This document shows positions 6,489 through 7,664 of a DNA stretch of 7,664 bases, in pieces. The stretch spans positions 1 to 7,664 of the forward strand of contig JAKOSS010000703.1 in NCBI GenBank assembly GCA_029777145.1, written 5' to 3'. A program made the position numbers and the translations under genes. Numbering within the stretch: position 1 is the first letter of the stretch; each line of letters opens with the position of its first letter. A model generated the notes under the pieces. That model was given only the letters and a program-made list of their open reading frames with translations, ran no database searches and was not told the origin of the DNA. Source of the DNA: Acidobacteriota bacterium (GTDB lineage Bacteria > Acidobacteriota > Blastocatellia > Pyrinomonadales > Pyrinomonadaceae).

Positions 6489-6517
6489 ATTCTTGCAAAA
6501 AGTGGATTTGATTGCAA
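6489..6517 (-). promoter_or_regulatory. Sigma-70-type promoter for the cytochrome/HVKWF/DUF2490 operon
   Basis: On the minus strand, TTGCAA (6517-6512) is followed after exactly 17 bp by AAGAAT (6494-6489), preceded by TGC as an extended -10. Each box matches four of six consensus bases. Transcription would start near 6482, giving a leader of about 33 nt before ATG 6448. The -35 box lies inside the perfect 10-bp palindrome GATTGCAATC (6510-6519), and a second TTGCAA overlaps the edge of the -10 (6493-6498), so a regulator could bind here. Confidence 0.42.
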
Positions 6518-6519
6518 TC
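6510..6519. promoter_or_regulatory. Palindrome GATTGCAATC over the -35 box, possible operator
   Basis: GATTGCAATC is its own reverse complement and covers the TTGCAA -35 box of the minus-strand promoter. Its TTGCAA core recurs at 6493-6498, 19 bp away. The spacing near two helical turns would suit paired binding, but short AT-rich palindromes arise easily by chance. No regulator gene lies in the window. Confidence 0.25.
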
Positions 6520-6562
6520 GCTTTGTTCGTTCGACCGGCCGTCGCCGAGACGCCGTCCTGTT

Positions 6563-6571
6563 TGGTACAAT
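6563..6571 (+). promoter_or_regulatory. Extended -10 promoter (TGG TACAAT) for the ABC transporter gene
   Basis: TG, one base, then TACAAT (five of six bases of TATAAT) ends 13 bp before the ATG at 6585, so the transcript would carry a leader of about 7 nt, too short for a normal Shine-Dalgarno site, and none is present. There is no evident -35 box. The surrounding bases TGGTACAATCGAC match the element at 1615-1627 in all but two positions. Confidence 0.5.
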
Positions 6572-6584
6572 CGACATTCGCCTG

Positions 6585-7664
6585 ATGGAAGAGATCAAAA
6601 AGTTCGCGCGCTACTACCGGCCGTACAAGCTAAACCTGTTCGCCGGCGTCGCGTTCATTTTTTGCGGCATGCTGTTCGGACTTTACGTGCCGTGGCTGAT
6701 CGGAAACGCCGTCGATGATCTGAGGATCGGCGTTTACAACGGGACACTCACGCTCTCGCGGGTCAGTGTGCACGTCGTGCTGATACTCGGCGTCAGCTTA
6801 ATCAGCGGAAATTTCCTCTTCTGGCAACGCCGGTTGCTGATCAACACTTCACGTCACATCGAATACGACATGCGCCGGGACTTTTACGCGACGCTCGTCG
6901 ATCAACCGCTGGCGTTCTTTCACGAGAACCGCGTCGGCGATCTTATGGCCCGCGCGACGAACGATCTGTCGGCGATCCGCCAGATCGTCGGTCCGATGAT
7001 CCTTTACTCGTTCCAGGCGACGTTCGCGCTGTTCATCGTGTTGCCGATCCTTTTCAGCACGAGCGTCAAGCTGACGCTGATGATGCTGATCCCGTTGCCG
7101 TTCGTGTCGCTCACGGTGAAGTATCTCGGCAACAAGATCCATCTTCGCTTCGAGAAGATCCAGGAGTATTTCTCGAGCATCACGGCGCGCGCCCAGGAAA
7201 ACCTGACCGGCGTGCGCGTCATCCGCGCGTACGCGCAGGAATCGTCCGAGATCGAGCGCTTCGAGGAACTCAACGAAGAATACGCGCGGCAGAATCTGCA
7301 GCTTGTGAAATTCGCCGCGGCCATGCGTCCGATGCTCTTCTTTTTCATCGGACTCGGATTCGTGATCATCGTCGCGATCGGCGTTCCGATGGCGATCCGC
7401 GGCGAGATCACCGCCGGAAACTTCACCGCGTTCATCCTCTACCTTCAGCGGATGATCTGGTACCTGATCGCGCTCGGCTACGTCGTCAATCTCTACCAGC
7501 GCGGGACGGCGAGCCTCAAACGCTTCAATTCGATCCTCGAAACGGTCCCGACGATCCGCGATTCCGACGCCGCGCGCGAGCTGCCGCCGATCAAGGGCAA
7601 GATCGAATTTCGCGATCTGACTTTCGCATACAACGGCAAGCCGGTTTTGAAGGACATCGATCTG
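6585..7664 (+). CDS. ABC exporter half-transporter (membrane domain plus start of ATPase), cut by the right edge
   Basis: An open frame of 360 codons from ATG 6585 continues past the right edge. It is the membrane domain of a type IV (ABCB/MdlB/multidrug-lipid exporter-like) half-transporter. Residues 1-16 are the elbow helix (MEEIKKFARYYRPYK). Spans lie near 18-40, 60-82, 135-158, 162-180, 247-271 and 279-303. The first intracellular loop is diagnostic: DQPLAFFHENRVGDLMARAT, then NDLSAIRQIVGP (residues 106-137). The second coupling region reads TARAQENLTGVRVIRAYAQE (200-219). The ATPase domain begins at about residue 338 (GKIEFRDLTFAYNGKPVLKDI), with Tyr349 as the likely A-loop residue that stacks on ATP. 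Walker A, signature and Walker B lie outside the window; family members are about 580-600 residues. It should work as a homodimer or with a second half-transporter encoded beyond the edge. The substrate is unknown. Confidence 0.93.
   Translation, partial: MEEIKKFARYYRPYKLNLFAGVAFIFCGMLFGLYVPWLIGNAVDDLRIGVYNGTLTLSRVSVHVVLILGVSLISGNFLFWQRRLLINTSRHIEYDMRRDFYATLVDQPLAFFHENRVGDLMARATNDLSAIRQIVGPMILYSFQATFALFIVLPILFSTSVKLTLMMLIPLPFVSLTVKYLGNKIHLRFEKIQEYFSSITARAQENLTGVRVIRAYAQESSEIERFEELNEEYARQNLQLVKFAAAMRPMLFFFIGLGFVIIVAIGVPMAIRGEITAGNFTAFILYLQRMIWYLIALGYVVNLYQRGTASLKRFNSILETVPTIRDSDAARELPPIKGKIEFRDLTFAYNGKPVLKDIDL

Noticed and set aside
6460..6493. TTGACT on the plus strand as a -35 box upstream of the ABC gene
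   Set aside because: The nearest -10-like hexamer is about 22 bp away, too far, and the extended -10 at 6563-6571 fits the gene better.
6449..6598. A 50-residue N-terminal extension of the cytochrome protein
   Set aside because: The extension is Arg/Ser-rich, would bury the membrane anchor, and crosses the predicted promoter and the start of the divergent ABC gene.

Overview
The window reads as a gene-dense piece of chromosome from a moderately GC-rich (high fifties percent by eye), Gram-negative-type bacterium. It carries outer-membrane and lipoprotein genes, an envelope cytochrome c, an exporter and ordinary housekeeping-type enzymes. The mix is what I would expect from Acidobacteriota, perhaps the Blastocatellia/Pyrinomonadales: a DUF2490 barrel, a DoxX-like protein with an exposed HVKWF start, a LolA-like lipoprotein, few clear Shine-Dalgarno sites and very short leaders. 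That placement is inferred from style, not from a marker gene. I see no insertion sequence, phage gene, CRISPR array, tRNA or rRNA, and codon use looks even throughout.

Layout. From the left edge, two genes run on the minus strand: an unrecognised protein cut by the edge (1-824) and a membrane-anchored SGNH/GDSL hydrolase (845-1612). Diverging from the hydrolase across only 25 bp is a plus-strand lipoprotein with a LolA-like look (1638-2342), followed by a PaaI-type hotdog thioesterase (2453-2878). The thioesterase converges, with a single base between stop codons, on a three-gene minus-strand operon. In order of transcription that operon encodes a membrane-anchored, Ig-like-domain, single-heme cytochrome c (6448 to 4679), a polytopic DoxX-like membrane protein whose mature form should begin with histidine (4646 to 3594), and a DUF2490 outer-membrane barrel (3578 to 2880). 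A 136-bp divergent control region (6449-6584) separates it from a plus-strand ABC exporter half-transporter (6585 onward), cut by the right edge at the start of its ATPase domain.

The most interesting part is the cytochrome / HVKWF-membrane-protein / DUF2490 operon. Its three products would sit in or on both membranes and the periplasm, and may form an uncharacterised envelope redox or metal-linked system. That joint role is inference from order and topology only. A second point is that two plus-strand genes share a near-identical extended -10 element, TGGTA(G/C)AATC(C/G)AC, 13-14 bp before their ATG, which implies almost leaderless transcripts.
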